A program made the translations under genes and the position numbers. Below are positions 1 to 10,778 of a stretch of DNA of 64,000 nucleotides, piece by piece. This stretch comes from Ursus arctos (Eukaryota > Chordata > Mammalia > Carnivora > Ursidae), in contig NC_079873.1 in NCBI RefSeq assembly GCF_023065955.2, positions 10,492,566 to 10,556,565 of the forward strand. The letters are read 5' to 3'. The stretch's first letter is position 1; every line of letters starts with the position of its first letter. Below the pieces are notes generated by a model. It made no database searches and had not been told where the DNA came from. It worked only from the letters and a program-made list of their open reading frames with translations.

Positions 1-10
1 CAGGCGCCCT
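1..10 (-). mobile_element. Cut-off head of a Can-SINE
   Basis: The window opens with the reverse complement of the conserved Can-SINE start (gggcgcctg). Antisense SINEs elsewhere in the window end the same way. The rest of the element would lie to the left, outside the window. Confidence 0.5.
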
Positions 11-897
11 GCTATCTGGCTTTTTGCCAAGCGCTGGTATAATACATAATGGAACGCTCACATGATATAATATTTGTAGCTATTAAAATGATATTTGCAA
101 TTAATTTTTAATAACATGAGAAAATACTCATAACATCTTGTTGCATGAAAAAATCTGGAATAGGGCTATTTATACTAGAGATTCACAAGGGGTATTCTGT
201 TGTAATAATAGAATTCATGTATTGAGAAATCTGAGTTTAAAAACTTATGCAGGACCTCTCCTGGCTTTTACTATGCTATTTTGCAGAGTGAATCTCTATG
301 AGGGAGAATATGGTATGCTATATTCCCCAATTTTTGTTCATGTATTCCAATGTTTCATGGAACATAATCTTGGAAATGTTGATTTATATATAATGGTTTC
401 CATTATTCTAAAGTATATTTTATGTTCACATGTGCATGGACACACGATTTAAAAATGATTCAAAATGTTGACTGTTTGTTTCTTGGTGATAGGATTATAG
501 ATAGTTTTGGGGTGTTGTATTTTTATATATTTTCTAGAACAAGCATGAATTAATCTTATGATCAGAAAAAAATGTTATCAAGGACAGAATATGGACTGAT
601 GTCTGTTAAAGGAAGAAGATTCTGGAATCAAAGTAGAACCTTTGAGTAGATTAGGAATGTGTAGAATACTGTGTATATGCAGCAAAATTTCAAGTCATTT
701 CCATTTATTCAGTCTGTTTCTCACCTGCCTCTTTTCCTTTCTATGTATTTATGTACATACATATTTAGATAGATACCATTTAAAACAACTGTCTAGACCA
801 CTTAGGACAGGTTTCATATTGTAATAGAGAAGATAATCTTGTTTTTGCCTCCACGTAAGTAAGAATCATCATTTTCTCCCAGTCAAACTCAACCAGT
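11..897. other. AT-rich stretch, nothing identified
   Basis: No recognisable repeat family, RNA gene or coding pattern. The open frames here are short and show no protein features. It may be decayed transposon or ordinary non-coding sequence. Confidence 0.5.
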
Positions 898-1018
898 TTC
901 TTTCTTTCTCTTTTTCTTTTTCAAGTGAACTCTACCCCCACCATGGGGCCGGACCCACGACTCCGAGATCCAGAGTCACGTGCTCCTGCTCCACTGACTG
1001 AGCTGGCCAGCTGCCCCC
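898..1018 (-). mobile_element. Older tRNA-Lys-type SINE
   Basis: Read on the minus strand, it has a tRNA-like head with 'agctcagtcagtggagcagg' and a B-box-like 'gggtccggcccc', followed by a purine-rich tail seen here as the pyrimidine tract at 898-921. It differs clearly from the young SINEs of the window and looks like an older tRNA-Lys-derived carnivore SINE. Subfamily not assigned. Confidence 0.6.
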
Positions 1019-1053
1019 TCCTTTTTTTAAGTAAAAGACTAGTTTAATTTTTT

Positions 1054-1226
1054 GTTTTTATTTCTTTTAGAGAAGGAGGGAGGGGCAGAGGGAGAGGGAG
1101 AGGATCTTAAGCAGACTCCCACCCCAGTGCAGAGCCCGACTAGAGGCTCGATCTTACGACCCTGAGATCATGACCTGAGCCCAAATCAAGAGTCCGACGC
1201 TTAACTGACTGAGCCACCCAGGCACC
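1054..1226 (-). mobile_element. Can-SINE with target-site duplication
   Basis: Antisense SINE body ending in 'gactgagccacccaggcacc'. It is bounded by a 15-bp near-perfect target-site duplication (ctagttt[a/c]atttttt) at 1039-1053 and 1227-1241, with one mismatch. This supports a classical L1-mediated insertion. Confidence 0.92.
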
Positions 1227-1249
1227 CTAGTTTCATTTTTTAAACAAAT

Positions 1250-1562
1250 CTTTTACTTTGGAATAATTTTATATTTACAGAAAAGTTGTGAAGATGGTAC
1301 AGAGAGTCCCCAAACAACCTTCACCAGCTTCCCTCGACGTTGACACCCTCCGTAACTGCAGTGCGTTTGTCCACACTGCAGAATTAATAGTGGTATGTTA
1401 CTAGTAACTAAACTCCAGAGCTTTGATGGGTTTCCATCACTCTTTTGCTGATCTCCTTTTTCTGTTCCAGGATCCAATCCAGGAAACCGCATTGCGTTTA
1501 GTGAATTGGTTTCTCTTAATTCACTAAAGACTTTTAGAATGAACTCCATCTCAATTTTGTGA
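1250..1562 (-). mobile_element. Old L1 3'-end fragment (L1M-like)
   Basis: Resembles the 3' untranslated part of mammalian-wide L1 elements, with 'ttacagaaaagttgtgaag' followed by 'ctgttccaggatccaatcc'. Orientation is inferred by analogy with other antisense L1 3' ends and is not certain. Confidence 0.45.
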
Positions 1563-2381
1563 CTTATCAAGCCCTAAATATGGGTAAAGTATCTGGCTGT
1601 CCCTTATTAAATTCCTTTAAATGGGCAGGAGGTGTCCAGGAGACCCCCTACTTGGGTTTCTAGACTTCACATGGCTTCTGCTCTGAATAAGGAGCTTTCA
1701 ATTTTACAACGAGTTTGTATGAATATCTCAATCTGTCATCCCAGTCACCCCATGGAGGAGGCAAGGCACATGTCAGTTTGTTCTTTCCCATTTTACTGGC
1801 TAAAGAATGAAACCTAGAGACAGTTACACTTGTGTACTCGCCCAGGCTCTTGTGCTCAGAAGGACCCCATGTTGGTTTAAGGCTCTGGTGCAACCTTCTT
1901 GAAATTCTTCGAAGTTTATGAACAAGGGGCCCTGCATTTGCATTGTGCACAGGTCCCTGCAAATTATGAAGCAGGTCTTGCCCAGAAGAGCTTGCCTTGC
2001 TCACCCCAGGGCACACGGAATTGGAGCAGTTGCATAAATTTTTGTGTTTTCTGACTTGGAGTTTACTCTTCCTTCTCCTACCCTCCAAGTTCGTCCTCCT
2101 TGGGACCTATGACTTGAATCCTGCCTTGCAGTCCATTCCCCAGATTCCCCTGAACTTTACTTTTCTGGCTCTGTATCAAAATGCTTCAGCATTTTTGCAT
2201 GTAATTTTTGCCTTGGCAACTTTGACTTCTGTTTGAAAAACAAATCAGTCTGAAAACTTGCTTACCTGTGGCTTAGACAAACTGCTCTGCTAATTTATGT
2301 TCATAATAATTTCCTACTGGTGGTTACGGCCTCAGAAGCTATGCATATAATATTTATTAACCTGGTTTAAAATAAAATAAA
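1563..2381. other. Unassigned stretch with possible MIR trace
   Basis: Mostly unrecognised. Around 1790-1855 the order 'ccattttactggctaaagaa ... cttgtgtactcgcccagg' weakly follows the minus-strand MIR core. A 142-codon minus frame (1660-2088) overlaps it, but its translation shows no domain or compositional sign of a real protein. Confidence 0.4.
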
Positions 2382-2579
2382 GGGGCGCCTGGGTGGTTTA
2401 GTCGTTAAGCATCTGCCTTCGGCTCAGGGCATGATCCCAGAGTCCTGGGATCAAGCCCCGCATCGGGCTCCTCTGCTGGGAGCCTGCTTCTTCCTCTCCC
2501 ACTCCCCCTGCCTGTGCTGCCTCTCTCACTGGCTGTCTCTATCTCTGTCAAATAAATGAATAAAAAATCTTAAAAAAAT
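2382..2579 (+). mobile_element. Can-SINE, young arctoid type
   Basis: Complete SINE from 'ggggcgcctgggtgg' through 'gccttcggctcagg' and the CT-rich part to an A-rich tail with AATAAA-like motifs. No clear target-site duplication could be read at the A-rich flanks. Confidence 0.95.
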
Positions 2580-2599
2580 ATTTCTAGATGGAAAAATGT

Positions 2600-3310
2600 A
2601 TAAGAAAAAATGCAACAGACAAGACAGAGTCAAATATGCACAGTATATATGACAAGCAAAAACTTAATACCTTCAATTTTCAAAGAACTCCCACAAACTG
2701 ATAGGAAAAATGACACAATAGAAGAGAAACTTTGTATTTATATTTATAGAAACTCAAATGCAAGTGATTAATAAACTAATGAAAGGAGGCTTAACCTCAT
2801 CAGCTTTCAAAGGAATCTGGCTTTGAAGAACAATTTTCACTTGTCCAGTTGCAAAAAATAAAAGATTGATAACATTCAGTACTGGTGACAATCTGGGAAA
2901 ATAGACATTTGTGTACTGCTGTGGGAAAGCAGATGTAGAACCTTTATGGAGGCTATCTTTTTGTGTTTGTAAAAATGAAAAAATGGATATGCTTTTGTCC
3001 CAGCAATCCCAGCTATGGGGATCCATTCTATGGATTAAACACACTATAACATAAAGTATAACTATAGGTATATCCAGGCAGCTTTTTCTTGCAATGATAA
3101 AACTGGAAACAACATGACTGTTCTTCAGTAGAAAAATAGCTGAATTAATCATGCAAATTCTTACTTGGAATGATTACTAGAAAAACGAATTATAGCTATG
3201 TATACTGACATAGATGCATGGATACATTATGAAGTAAGGGGGGAAACAATCTAGGAAAAATAGAGTATGATACAAGTTTGGAAGAAAAAAATAGACCTTC
3301 TCTCTCACCT
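2600..3310 (+). mobile_element. Old L1 ORF2 3' end and UTR (L1M-like)
   Basis: The order of degraded segments follows the ORF2 tail of old L1s: 'caaagaactcccacaaact', 'aaaagattgataacattcag', 'cccagcaatcccagctatgg', 'aactggaaacaacatgactg', 'atatgtactgacatagatgc'-like text. No frame is intact. The right end is uncertain and may run up to the SINE at 3472. Confidence 0.65.
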
Positions 3311-3471
3311 GCATGTATTTGTATCCTAGCATAGTGAGAGATGTAGCAGGATACACCCTGAATTATTATTGGATGTCTTGGGGGTTTGATTGCATTGGGG
3401 GATAGACAATGTGTGTGGTAAGGACTTAACACTATATGTATTATAGCCAACATTTTAAATGAATAGAGTAT

Positions 3472-3673
3472 GGGAGTGCCTGCATGCCTCAATTGGTTAA
3501 ATGTCTGACTCTTGATTTCAGCTCAGGTCATGATCTCAGGGTTGTGAGATCGAGCCCTGCATCCGGCTCCGCACCGAGCGTGGAGCCTGCTTAAGATTCT
3601 CTCTCTCTCTCCTTCTGCCTCTCCTCCCTCCCTCTCTAAAATGAATGAATGAATGAATGAATGAATGAATGAT
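3472..3673 (+). mobile_element. Can-SINE, older 'ctgactcttgatttc' type
   Basis: Head altered to 'gggagtgcctgcatgcctc', then 'gtctgactcttgatttcagc' and the CT-rich segment. The tail is an expanded AATG microsatellite instead of plain A. Confidence 0.92.
3638..3673 (+). repeat. (AATG)n microsatellite in SINE tail
   Basis: About eight to nine tandem AATG units directly follow the SINE body. It arose from the SINE's A-rich tail. Confidence 0.95.
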
Positions 3674-3803
3674 GTCATTACTGTGTTTCGATTACAAATA
3701 TACAAATTGTTATTTATTATAAAGCAATGCAAAATAGCATTATGTTTTTCTAAAAAAAGAAAAAAAATGATTGTCAATTTTTGAATGTCTACCTGTGCCG
3801 TAT

Positions 3804-3819
3804 TTGTGTGTGTGTGTGT
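3804..3819 (+). repeat. (TG)n run
   Basis: Short alternating TG tract in otherwise unassigned sequence between two SINEs. Confidence 0.85.
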
Positions 3820-3899
3820 ACACTTAAGCATATCTCTCATTCTCCCTTATGTATTGGCATAATAAATACGTGTAGTTTAGGATCTTGCTTTAGTCACTT

Positions 3900-4063
3900 T
3901 TTTAAGGGGGGGAGGGGCAGAGGGAGAGAGGGAGAATCTTAAGCAGGCTCCAGACCTAGTGCAGAGCCCAACATGGGGCTTGATCTCACGACCCTGAGAT
4001 CATGACCTGCACTGAAATCAAGAGTCGGTCGCTTAACTGACTGAGCCACCCGGGCATCCCAGA
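3900..4063 (-). mobile_element. Can-SINE with perfect 18-bp target duplication
   Basis: Antisense SINE ending in 'gactgagccacccgggcatc'. The flanks are an exact 18-bp direct repeat (atcttgctttagtcactt) at 3882-3899 and 4064-4081, a clear target-site duplication. Confidence 0.96.
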
Positions 4064-4129
4064 ATCTTGCTTTAGTCACTTGACTGCATTTCCCATAGCA
4101 TTTTAAGATCCTCCGTAATACATACATTT

Positions 4130-4285
4130 TTTAGTATTATAGTTTTTAAAGTCTGAATGGTATTCAATTTAAGTGAAATATCATGATTTTCTTAACCATT
4201 CCCCTAATATTAGGCATATGTTGTTTGTAGTTTTTTGCTATTATGGTTCTTGCTGCATGAACACCTTTATGCTTATTATCTTGAT
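4130..4285 (-). mobile_element. Possible old L1 ORF2 end
   Basis: The run 'ttaaccattcccctaatatt ... ttgctattatggttcttgctgcatgaac' resembles the antisense end of L1 ORF2 as seen elsewhere in this window. It is strongly degraded and the assignment is tentative. Confidence 0.4.
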
Positions 4286-5925
4286 TATGTTGATTCATTT
4301 AAAAATATGTTCTCTAGCATGTGATTACTATTCAAACTACACACGAATATTCATTGATCTTGTTACACACTGCCTTAGCTATGAAATTTTACAGCAGATA
4401 TTTGAATTGAGATTCACTGTAATCCCTTTCCGTCTGTGGGCAAACCTTCTAAAGGCAGATCTGAAAATAATTTGCAAAGTGTTGCTTTCCTCTGCACTTT
4501 ACTGATATCCCATCATAAGGGCACACATTACCACTTGTTCATTACAGGTAGAAATTTTAAATATGCCAAAATGCCTATAATAGCTGAAAGGATCTCTTAA
4601 GAAGAATTTGATAGCAGTATTGAAAATAATAACAGTAATTTGCATTTATCTGATACTCAACTGCGTGACTCCACTTTCTTTTTTAGAATAATGCATTGAT
4701 ACAGAATTTCTTATGCTGCTTCGCTGCCAGCTCTGCCCATATTGTTTAAGGAACTCTTTTTACTCGCCTGAGTTACAACAGTTTATTGGTGGAAATCGGA
4801 GAGAAGAACCAGGGCTCTCTGTCGCTGGTGTCTCCATACATCAACATTTCCTGTTTTTCTGACATATCCTTTTATGGTAGGTTCTCTTCCATATTTAAGA
4901 GGGGATTTTGCAAGCACCAGTAGGCTTTGAGACATCCCCCCACTTCCCCACTCTTCTCTATTGGCACCCGTGGGATTGAGGATTCAGGTATCTCACTCCG
5001 ATCTTTTTGTCTCTTATAAATGACTCAACTATACCCATGAGTCATAGATGTGCATCCCTGGACTGTTTTCTATCACCTTTGGGGCTTGCCAAGTCGGTTT
5101 GGACCTTGTCCTTCTTTCTCTCAAGACAGAATTCCTACTGTGGACATCTAACGACACTAGAGATATTTTTACCTCCTCTTTCTAAGCAATCTCAGCCAGT
5201 CCAGGCAAGACACTCTGTATTTTTAAGCTTCGTTGTTCATGAACTAGGAGCTCTAATGATCTAAAATGATCATTTTCATTTAATTAGGTCTTGTTTTTAG
5301 GATAAAGGGCTCACAGGGCTTCACGTTTTATTACTTCTCAAGCAACATCAAGATATGGTTCATGTATTACCTGCCACACTCCCTTCTCCTGTTCTGCTAG
5401 AGAACATAACGTACTTGTGGTGGTAGAGACGTCTGTTTTAAACTCAAGTGACAGATGGTACCATTTGAACTCAACAAAAGTAGAGAAGAAATGGAATGAA
5501 TGCAAACTACTCGCACCATTAGAAACTATTTAACTGATGGTCTGCACGCTCGGATGGTCCAGATTGCTTCATACATGATATACCTTAAATTGAAATGCTC
5601 TAAGATATTCGCCACTCACTTTCTGCTCGTTTCTTTTTCTGCACTCAGAGCAAGTTTCCGTTATTTAATCACGAGCCATCCTCTGCCCTCTTCCTCCTCG
5701 TCAAACAACCTCATTAGGAATTGGCAATGGGATTGGTATTATGCTAAGCAAGGTAAACAGATGCAGCTCCTATCTCTATGACTTACATCCTAAAAATAGC
5801 ACTTCACAGGGCTACCACAGTTGAAGAAAAATAAAAACACACGGAACAATGTCATAACAAAATGGTACACCAGCTGTTCCTCCTACCCCTCTGTTTTCTT
5901 TGTGTGTGTGAGAAGTATAATGACT
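4286..5925. other. Unassigned 1.6-kb stretch
   Basis: No repeat family recognised and no convincing exon. Base composition is moderate. Frames of 85-110 codons are present but have no domain signatures or compositional bias suggesting translation. Confidence 0.5.
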
Positions 5926-6355
5926 TAGAGTAAAATGTTCTAATCTGTAGTGTACAGTTCAGTGAGTTTTGACAATATGTACATCTATGGAACCAGCACC
6001 CCCATCAAGATAGAGAATCTTCCATCACTTCAGAAACTTCCCTTGTACCCCTTCCCTGTTCATTCTCCTTTCCACCAGGCAACCTCTGTTCCAGTTTCTA
6101 TCTCAGTAGATTAGTATTGCCTGTGTTAGGACCTCCTATACATGGAATCACAGGGTATATACTCTTTGCCTTTGGCTTCTTTTGCTCAACTTAATGTGTT
6201 TGCATTTATTCATGTTCATACAGGCATTCGTAGTTCATTCTTCTTATTGTTGTGTTTCATAGTATAGCTATTACCATGATTTTTTTTCATTTTCCCGTTG
6301 ATGGGTACCTGGTCTGTTTGAAGTTTTGGGCTACTATTAATAAAGCTGCAATGAA

Positions 6356-6553
6356 TTTTTTTTTAAGATTTCTTTTCTTATTTGTTTGTTTGTTTGTTTG
6401 TTTGACGGGGGTAGGCAGAGGGAGAGACTCTTTCAAGCAGACTCCCTGCTGAGTGCAGAGCCCGATGTGGGCCTCGATCCCACGACCCATGATATCATGA
6501 TCTGAGCAGAAACTAAGAGTCAGACGCTCAACTGACTGAGCCACCCAGGTGCC
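6356..6553 (-). mobile_element. Can-SINE inserted in L1 (first of two)
   Basis: Antisense SINE with a (TTTG)n-expanded tail at about 6380-6404 and the head 'gactgagccacccaggtgcc'. The host L1 reads 'gcaatgaa' on its left and 'tgaacattc' on its right, so any target duplication is only about 4-5 bp. Confidence 0.93.
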
Positions 6554-6566
6554 CCTGAACATTCTT

Positions 6567-6759
6567 TTTTTTTTTAAGATTTAATTAATTAATTTATTTG
6601 ACAGAGAGAGCACAAGCAGGGGAAGCAACAGAGGGAGAGGGAGAAGCAGACTCCCCACTGAGCAGGGAGCCCGATGTGGGGCTCAATCCCAGGACCCCGG
6701 GATCATGACCGGAGCTGAAGGCAAATGCTTAACTGACTGAGCCACCCAGGCGCCCTGCG
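6567..6759 (-). mobile_element. Can-SINE next to the previous SINE
   Basis: Second antisense SINE. A 13-bp exact target duplication (cctgaacattctt) lies at 6554-6566 and 6760-6772. The duplicated bases include the last bases of the first SINE's head, so this SINE came later, at the edge of the earlier one. Confidence 0.94.
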
Positions 6760-7795
6760 CCTGAACATTCTTGATAGAGTGTTGTGTTTGAGGACACACG
6801 CTTTTACTTTCCTTTGTTTAGTTCCTGGGAATGGAACTGCTGGATCATGAGGTAGTTTTATGTTTGACTTTATTAAGAAACTGCCATATGGATATATTGT
6901 TTTACATTGGCACTAGCAATGTATGAGAGTTCCCTTTTATTTAAATTTAAAATTGTAGTCATTTTAATGAATATGTAGTGGTCTCTCATTGTGGTTTAAT
7001 TTGCATTTATGTGGTAATGAATAGTGCTGAGCATCCGTTCATGCTTGCTTTGGCCATTCATGTATCTTCTTTTTTGACATGTCCAAATCTTTTGCTCAGT
7101 TTTTATTCAATTGTTTTTTTGTAATTAATTTGCAGGAGTTCTTTACACATTCTGGATACAAATTAGATAGATGGATAGATAACTTCTTCTCCAAGTCTGT
7201 GGCTTGAATTTTCATTTTCTTAATGGTGTGTGTGTGTGTTTTAATAGAAGTGTCTTTTGATAAGAAAAAGTTTTAAATTTGTATGAAGTTCCATTTATCA
7301 ATTTTTTAAAAAAATTTAAGGATGGAGATTTTTGCATTCTGTCTAAGAACTCTCTGCCTATTTTTCTAGTAGCTTTATTGTTAAGCTTTTATATTCAGGC
7401 AGGCAACCATCTTGAGATATGTTGTGAGGTATGGGTCAAAGTTCATCTTTTTAAATATGGATATCCACTTGTTCCAGTGTCAGCTGTTGAAATACTTTCC
7501 TTCCCCAGCTTGACTGTTGTGGAATCTTCGTCGGAAATCGTTCGGCCATAGGTGTGTCAGTGTTTCTTCTACGGTATTTTGTTGATATATTGGTGGATCA
7601 AATGCTGAAACCCATTGTACTGACTGCTGTAACTTTAGAGTAAGTCTCGAAGGCAGGAATGCCGTCCTCTAGTTGTGTTTTTTATTTTTTTAGGAACTTT
7701 GGTCCTTTGTATTTCTATATAAAATTTAGAATTAGCACTCAATTTCCTAAAAAACCCCAAAACCTGGCTGGGCTTTTTTCCTGTTTTCATATTAA

Positions 7796-8204
7796 CCTTT
7801 GACAATTAACCTAATACTTTGTTCCATTATACTATGAAGTTTTTATTACATTAAACAGTTTTGGTTTCTGAAAAATAAATACTTTAGAAACTCAAGTCTT
7901 ATTCTATGAACACGTCTTTTGAGCACAAATTATTACTGCAAAGTCAAGTTTTGCCTTTCCGCCTCGTACGAGAATTCAGGAAGACTTCAAAGGCAGATGT
8001 GGGCTGATTGCTGTCATTTGAACATTAGGAAATGCCAACCCAGAGGAAGTCAGACATGCTTATCAACACACTGTGAAGTTAAACGCTGTCACTCTGTGAA
8101 ATTGTTTGATGGCCAAAGTGATTGTAAAAAACAAAAAGGCATAGCTGAAAGTAAGACAGTGTCTCTCTGGTGTAAAGGAGACACTCTGACGATCTAGAAT
8201 GTGG
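7796..8204. other. Unassigned stretch
   Basis: Non-repetitive as far as can be read by eye. A 92-codon plus frame (7919-8197) is rich in Cys, Lys and Ser but has no recognisable domain and ends at the following SINE's target site. Confidence 0.45.
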
Positions 8205-8217
8205 CATATTAAAACTT

Positions 8218-8637
8218 TATTTTTTAAAAAGATTTATTTATTTATTTTAGAGAGAGAGAGAGAGCCCGTGAACAAGTAGGGGGGGACAGAAGGAGAGGGA
8301 GAGGGAAAGAATCCCAAGCAGACTCCCCAGTAAGCACAGAGCCAGACGTGGGGCTCGATCTCATGACCCTGAGATCATGATCAAGAGTTGCAGGCTTGGG
8401 GCACCTGGGTGGCTCAGTCGTTAAGGATCTGCCTTTGGCTCAGGGCGTGATCCCAGGGTGCTGGGATCGAGCCCCACATCGGGCTCCCGGCTCCACTGGG
8501 AGCCTGCTTCTTCCTCTCCCACTCCCCCTGCTTGTGTTCCCTCTCTCGCTGGCTATCTCTCTCTCTGTCAAATAAATAAATAAAATAATGAAAAAAAAGT
8601 GTCGCAAGCTTATCCGACTGAGATACCCAGGCACCCC
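8218..8637 (-). mobile_element. Can-SINE split by a second SINE
   Basis: The antisense SINE body is at 8218-8397 and its head is at 8612-8637 ('tatccgactgagatacccag'). The outer 13-bp target duplication (catattaaaactt) is exact at 8205-8217 and 8638-8650. A sense SINE at 8398-8600 separates the two pieces. Confidence 0.94.
8398..8600 (+). mobile_element. Can-SINE nested inside another SINE
   Basis: Complete sense SINE with A-rich tail. The host SINE's bases 'gttgcaggctt' (8387-8397) and 'gtcgcaagctt' (8601-8611) are a diverged target duplication, 9 of 11 matching. Confidence 0.93.
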
Positions 8638-8650
8638 CATATTAAAACTT

Positions 8651-8950
8651 CAGATGATTATTTGATGGAAAATGGAAAATAAAAAAAATCCACAGACTTT
8701 ACAGACCCTTAATAATATGTCAGTGGCAGGCCTAAGATGTCACTTTGAGAACCTCAGACACAATGTTTTTAGCTATCTAGTTTTCTGCTTGCTACCCAGT
8801 AGGTGTGCACCAATTAATATTGCTAGAGTATCTTTTTCTTTATCATTTTTGAATGACTGCTTATGTGCAGTAATGGAAGGGGTTAAAGAATATGCAGGGA
8901 GACACACTGGCCATTGAATAATTTGGGTCCAGTAAAACACAGAGGAAAGA
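8651..8950. other. Unassigned stretch
   Basis: No repeat recognised. Short overlapping frames occur on both strands without protein features. Confidence 0.4.
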
Positions 8951-8954
8951 ATTC

Positions 8955-9235
8955 TATTCAAGTACTCATGTACCTACTGTATGTTAGGAACCGTGCTAGG
9001 TGTTGGGTGTAGGGCGATGAACAAAATAGAGTTTCTCTTTCATGAAGCTTACAACATATCTGGGAGGGGCATATAACAATCACGCAAATAAACATAAAAA
9101 CACAATTATGAACTGTGATACATGCAAGGAAGGAAATGATCAGAATGCAGTGATAGAGAAAACCACTTAGACTGGGATTAGGGAGGGCCTCTGTGAGGAG
9201 CGAGGCTATTACCCAGGGCAAAGGACGACCTTGCA
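8955..9235 (-). mobile_element. L2 LINE 3' end
   Basis: Follows the L2 3' end read in antisense: 'cctactgtatgttaggaacc', 'gtgctaggtgttggg', 'gcgatgaacaaaatagag', 'catgaagcttacaacat', and later 'gggagggcctctgtgaggag'. It is an ancient, inactive LINE fragment. Confidence 0.75.
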
Positions 9236-10740
9236 AATGAAAGGCAGCCCTCGCCCCCAGAGTCAGAGAACCCCCGCAGTCTTGATCACGGGAAGTGGGG
9301 TTAAGGTGGGAAGCTCTGGGGGTGCTCATTTCCCCAAACCAGACCTTGTTCTGTCAGAGGTGGTTTTGTGGAAGACAGTGGGAGAGAAGGAAGAGGTGCG
9401 TTGATCAACAAGGTTAGGAAAATGGAGCTAAAATGCAAGGAGAGATGATTGGCATCTAAGTTCCAGGGAATAGGCGGAAGGTGGAGACAGCTTACAAGGC
9501 CAAGTTTTAAGATTCAGTTACGTAGGAAGCTCATTCAGAGGGATGGAAACGTTTCCAAACCAAAGCAAAAGTGCAATGAGAGAGCACTTTATTTTTTCTC
9601 AGCCTTGCTTCTCTGAAAATTTCATTGTTAGCAATGCTTTTCAAAACAATCTACTCAAGTTCCACTCAAATATATTGATGCTATGGGTCCTGGGGGAACT
9701 AGTTATGGCTGAGATATTCTTTTACAAGGTCATTTTTGAACATCACTGTGGAAATAAATCCCTTTGGGTGGAGACCAAGGTATGCCCCATGGAATGCCAG
9801 CTTTGTCTGAACATACCACAGCGGCGGTCACATTTTCAAGTGGTGGTCAGATTTCCTGTGCACATTAGTTTCACTCAGGGCTACTATTTTGTGGGCCATA
9901 CTTTTCATCTGTGAAAATGAGAATAATTATACATAGCAATTAAAATATGGTGACCTCTTGAAAACATCACCTTGAGTGTTTATAATCCTGCTCACACCAT
10001 AAACATCATTCGTTATTAATGCAGCCATGAAACTAAATGTAATTGAAAGAGTGAAATAGCCCATGGGTCTTGTAAAATTGGCTTTAAGAGCTGGTTATTG
10101 TAGGGACAAATGTAATGACCCAATAAGCTCAACGTGTAGCATTTTCTTGAGGTGCGTACATCGTTTGCACAGTTTCCTATTTTAGGTTCTCCCACTCATC
10201 TGTCTAGCTGCTCCCGCAGAAAGAGTCTATCAGAGCATCTGGAGTTCTGACAGACATCTCAGATCATTTGCCAGACACCAGGAGAATAAGTTTTTATTCA
10301 AGAGTTTTGCTGCCCCCATGGGTCTGATCTATTTTCCCTTCTGATGTAGTTAATATTCTTACAAACTGTAACCCTGTGCTGTGGGATATGAATTGCTGAT
10401 ATTTTGAACTGCACTCAGGATGATCGAAAAGATATGAATATGAATCGAAAGAGTGAATCGATGACAGCGTAGATGAAATTCTTTAGCAGTGAAAAACCAC
10501 AACACGGAGAGCTCAAATGTCAACAAGATACGTGGTGGACTTGGAACCCTTCAGGATACAGTAGAACTTTCTGATTCCAGGCATGCCCACAGCCAAAGCT
10601 AAAATGCCTTAGCTGATGGGGCAGTGTTGGTAGGGATAGGCACGTTGGCTGAATGACAGCCCTTGGTTCCTTGCGAACTATAGGCTAGCTTCAGGCGAAC
10701 TGTGCCAAGCCTTGTCTTCAACCCAGGTACTCTTACTTGA
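9236..10740. other. Repeat-poor stretch, possible conserved non-coding
   Basis: No transposon identified. The part at about 9960-10200 has AT-rich, motif-dense text of the kind seen in conserved non-coding elements, but conservation cannot be judged from one sequence. A 123-codon frame (9543-9914) shows no domain. Confidence 0.4.
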
Positions 10741-10778
10741 AGAAAAAAAAAAAAGACAAGGAAAGACAGAAAAAAAAA
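10739..10778 (+). repeat. A-rich tract
   Basis: Long A runs broken by G and C ('gaaaaaaaaaaaag' and following). It could be the tail of a decayed retroposon, but no body was recognised upstream. Confidence 0.7.

Larger units (their letters stand above)
5930..7795 (-). mobile_element. L1 element (3' UTR to ORF2), split by two SINEs
   Basis: Antisense L1 begins with its 3' UTR ('gtacagttcagtgagttttg'), passes 'gggctactattaataaagc' and 'ggaatggaactgctggatca', and continues through ORF2 text such as 'ggagttctttacacattctgg' and 'ccatttatcaattttt'. All frames are broken. Two SINEs interrupt it at 6356-6759. It is 5'-truncated near 7795. Confidence 0.85.

Noticed and set aside
2382..2455. tRNA-like A- and B-box sequence
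   Set aside because: These belong to the tRNA-derived heads of Can-SINEs. No free-standing tRNA gene with acceptor stem is visible in the window.
3638..3673. Regular short repeats as a possible CRISPR-like array
   Set aside because: It is a simple AATG microsatellite without spacers, in a mammalian genome.
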